A stretch of DNA of 64,000 nucleotides, taken from assembly GCA_036564245.1 (NCBI GenBank), contig DATCKU010000002.1, forward strand, positions 124,001-188,000, in the 5' to 3' direction. Both the position numbers and the translations under genes were made by a program. Below the pieces are notes generated by a model. That model worked only from the letters and a program-made list of their open reading frames with translations, searched no databases and had not been told where the DNA came from. This DNA comes from Thermasporomyces sp036564245 (lineage in GTDB: Bacteria > Actinomycetota > Actinomycetes > Propionibacteriales > Actinopolymorphaceae). Position 1 is the stretch's first letter. Each line of letters opens with the position of its first letter. This document shows positions 62,140 through 64,000 of the stretch, piece by piece.

Positions 62140-64000
62140 ATGTTCTCAAGGCCGCTCTCCGCCGTCGCCGTGCTCGCGATCCTCCTGACTCCGGTCGCGA
62201 CTGCGCCACCGGCCGCCGCGCAAGCGTCGGACGACGGGCCCCAGCTGCTCATCCTCGTCGACTCCTCTGCCGCCATGCGGCGCTCGAACCACCAGGGCTC
62301 GAGGAAGCTGGATGCCGCGCGGACCGCACTCCAGGCCGTGATTCCCCGGCTGCCGTCCAGTGGGGATGTAGGGCTTCGCGTGAGCGGCGGCGACGCCACT
62401 GCAAACCAAGCGAGAGCGTGCGACGCGAGCTCACTGCGAGTTCCGCTCGACGGCGTCGACCGGCCGGCGCTCCGAGACGCGGTCAGCACCCTTCAGGCGT
62501 ACGGTGAAAATCCCCTCGCGTTCAGCCTCGACGAGGCGAGTCGAGACTTCCGGAACCGTGGCAGGCGTACCATCCTGCTGATCTCCGGCGGCCGGGACAC
62601 CTGCGATCCTGACCCGTGTTTCACGGCTCGGCAGATCGGGCGCGACACCGGCGTACGGATCGACGTCGTGGGATTCCGTACGAATGCTCAGGCGAGAAGG
62701 CACCTGCAGTGCATCGCCCACGCCGGGGGCGGCACCTACTACCAGGCCGACGACGCGGTCAACCTGACCGTCGCACTCCAGCGCATGACCGTGCGCGCGT
62801 TCCGGCCGTCTCGACTGAGCGGACGACTGGTCAATGGAGGTCCGACACGCAAGACTGCCCCGCAGATCTCAGCAGGCCAGTACGTCGAGGAGTTGACCGA
62901 TGGCAGGCCGCGCTACTACCGCCTCCGCCGGCAGATCAAGGGCTCGACCTTGTACGTCGGCGTGAGCGAACGGCCGCCGTCAGGGACTGCCACACCATCG
63001 TTCACCCTTCAGGTCGCGACACGTCGCGGTGCGCCGTGCGGCAAGAGTCGCACCACGACGATGTACGACAACGCGAGCCCAGTCGTGACGGCCTCGGTCT
63101 CCACCGACGACCCCACCGCAGCACGTGCGTGCACGACCTCGTCGGACATCTTCGTACGCCTTCGCCGATCCCCTCGCGCGGCCCCAGGACCCGGGAATCC
63201 CCTCGAGCTCGTCGTCATCGAGGAACCGCCGGTCGCCGACGACCTGCTCCAGCCACCCGCCTCGACTCGCCCCGATTGGGTGGACCCGCGCAACTCGCTC
63301 GCCCGACCGGTGGTGGCAGGTGCGTCGTTCTCCGACGCTCCCCAGGTATTTCCTGGGCGTTACCAAACCACGTTGTTTCCGGGCGAGGTGGAGTTCTTCA
63401 AGGTTCGCCTGCAGTGGGGTCAGCGGCTGCAGGTAGCGGCACGGGCGTCCCAACCGTCTCGCCGAGCCAGGTTCACCGACGATCTCCAGAAGCTCGAGGT
63501 GGCGCTGCTGAACCCGAGCCGGGCCGATGCCAGGGCGCCGATCGGCGACGCTGGACCGTACCGGGTCAACCTCGACGGCCGCGACGTGGTCGCGCGAGCG
63601 ACGACTGTCGAGGTGCGACACGCGAATCGCACAGGATCGTCGAACGCGCAACGCAACGTGGCGATGCCGGGCGACTACTACGTCGCCATCGGTCTGGACG
63701 CCGACCGTGAGAACCAGAGCTACCTGGTGTCTGTGGAGATCGTCATCGCGACGGTCGGCGGATCCGACCAGACGCCCCGGTACGTCGAGGAGGCCGCCAT
63801 CCTCGTCCCAGCCGCCGACGGTCGAGCAGTGAAGTTCAAGCCGACCACCTCCGCAGGTGGCGCATCGAGCGCTGCGGTGGCAGGAGCCGACCCGGTTGCC
63901 GAGGCCGGCGTCCTCCCTACCGAGGATCAAGCCGCCCCGGCGGAGCCGGAACGCCGCCTCACGCTGGTACACGTGGCGGCCATCATCGCGCTCTGCGTGG
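62140..64000 (+). CDS. Secreted von Willebrand factor A domain protein (partial, runs off right edge)
   Basis: The frame is open from ATG 62140 (AAGGGG upstream) to the window end, 620 codons. A signal peptide (LSAVAVLAILLTPVATAPPAAAQA) is followed by a VWA domain, about residues 35-220. The MIDAS motif DxSxS reads DSSAA (D41, S43, A45), so one metal-contacting serine is lost; TILLISGGRDTCD and VVGFRTN follow normally. Residues 230-600 form beta-rich repeats of no recognised family. A hydrophobic segment (LTLVHVAAIIALCV) begins at the very edge, probably a C-terminal anchor. Cell-surface adhesion or matrix protein is a guess. Confidence 0.75.
   Translation, partial: MFSRPLSAVAVLAILLTPVATAPPAAAQASDDGPQLLILVDSSAAMRRSNHQGSRKLDAARTALQAVIPRLPSSGDVGLRVSGGDATANQARACDASSLRVPLDGVDRPALRDAVSTLQAYGENPLAFSLDEASRDFRNRGRRTILLISGGRDTCDPDPCFTARQIGRDTGVRIDVVGFRTNAQARRHLQCIAHAGGGTYYQADDAVNLTVALQRMTVRAFRPSRLSGRLVNGGPTRKTAPQISAGQYVEELTDGRPRYYRLRRQIKGSTLYVGVSERPPSGTATPSFTLQVATRRGAPCGKSRTTTMYDNASPVVTASVSTDDPTAARACTTSSDIFVRLRRSPRAAPGPGNPLELVVIEEPPVADDLLQPPASTRPDWVDPRNSLARPVVAGASFSDAPQVFPGRYQTTLFPGEVEFFKVRLQWGQRLQVAARASQPSRRARFTDDLQKLEVALLNPSRADARAPIGDAGPYRVNLDGRDVVARATTVEVRHANRTGSSNAQRNVAMPGDYYVAIGLDADRENQSYLVSVEIVIATVGGSDQTPRYVEEAAILVPAADGRAVKFKPTTSAGGASSAAVAGADPVAEAGVLPTEDQAAPAEPERRLTLVHVAAIIALCV

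Overview
The window is high-GC DNA with features typical of a soil actinobacterium. These include actinobacterial acyl-CoA carboxylase beta and epsilon subunits, many GTG starts, TANNNT-type -10 boxes with some leaderless starts, numerous carbohydrate ABC transporters, Tat-secreted proteins and a LiuR-like MerR regulator. Propionibacteriales relatives such as Kribbella or Actinopolymorpha would fit, but the genus cannot be fixed from the sequence alone. No rRNA, tRNA, CRISPR array or intact insertion sequence was seen.

Layout. (1) 1-4.2 kb, minus strand: the end of a sugar-uptake operon (solute-binding lipoprotein cut by the left edge, FAD-dependent oxidoreductase, IclR regulator with a perfect palindromic operator) and a GH29 alpha-L-fucosidase. 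(2) 4.4-14.9 kb: mostly core metabolism. PEP carboxylase is followed by an acyl-CoA carboxylase beta gene and its epsilon gene, with a virginiamycin-B-lyase-like gene between them. Then come an Nramp-type transporter and metE behind a cobalamin riboswitch. (3) 15.2-21.1 kb: a complete oligopeptide ABC operon (oppABCDF) with a strong hairpin between oppA and oppB. (4) 21.2-27.4 kb: an ADP-ribosylglycohydrolase-family protein, Maf, an isomerase/FAH hydrolase/SDR sugar-acid set, a DinB-like protein and a NUDIX hydrolase.

(5) 27.4-31.9 kb: a decayed accessory patch. It holds two Tat-exported beta-helix paralogs (one frameshifted), a frameshifted SGNH-like hydrolase and a 5'-truncated DeoR/LacI chimeric regulator. 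(6) 32.0-41.9 kb, plus strand: a tightly coupled nine-gene operon: LacI repressor with two identical operators, MalF/MalG/solute-binding protein, three tandem ADP-ribosylglycohydrolase-family proteins (the middle one degenerate), a family III CoA-transferase and a CitE-like lyase. (7) 41.9-50.1 kb, minus strand and convergent with (6): a second ABC operon with a Tat-exported beta-propeller protein, a class III aminotransferase and two amidohydrolases (one degenerate). An unusual regulator is divergent from it at 50.4 kb. (8) 51.7-64 kb: a broken Rpn-family nuclease, an epimerase/DHDPS-family pair, a membrane protein, a methyltransferase, a LiuR-type acyl-CoA dehydrogenase/carboxyltransferase operon with its MerR regulator and operator, a CopB-type copper ATPase behind a CsoR-like operator, and a von Willebrand A protein cut by the right edge.

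The two most interesting blocks are (6) and (7). Each couples a carbohydrate-type ABC importer to enzymes not usually expected for simple sugars, and each pairs a catalytically complete enzyme with a paralog that has lost key residues. A family of 3'-end stem-loop repeats starting AATGACCA is scattered between 10 and 37 kb.
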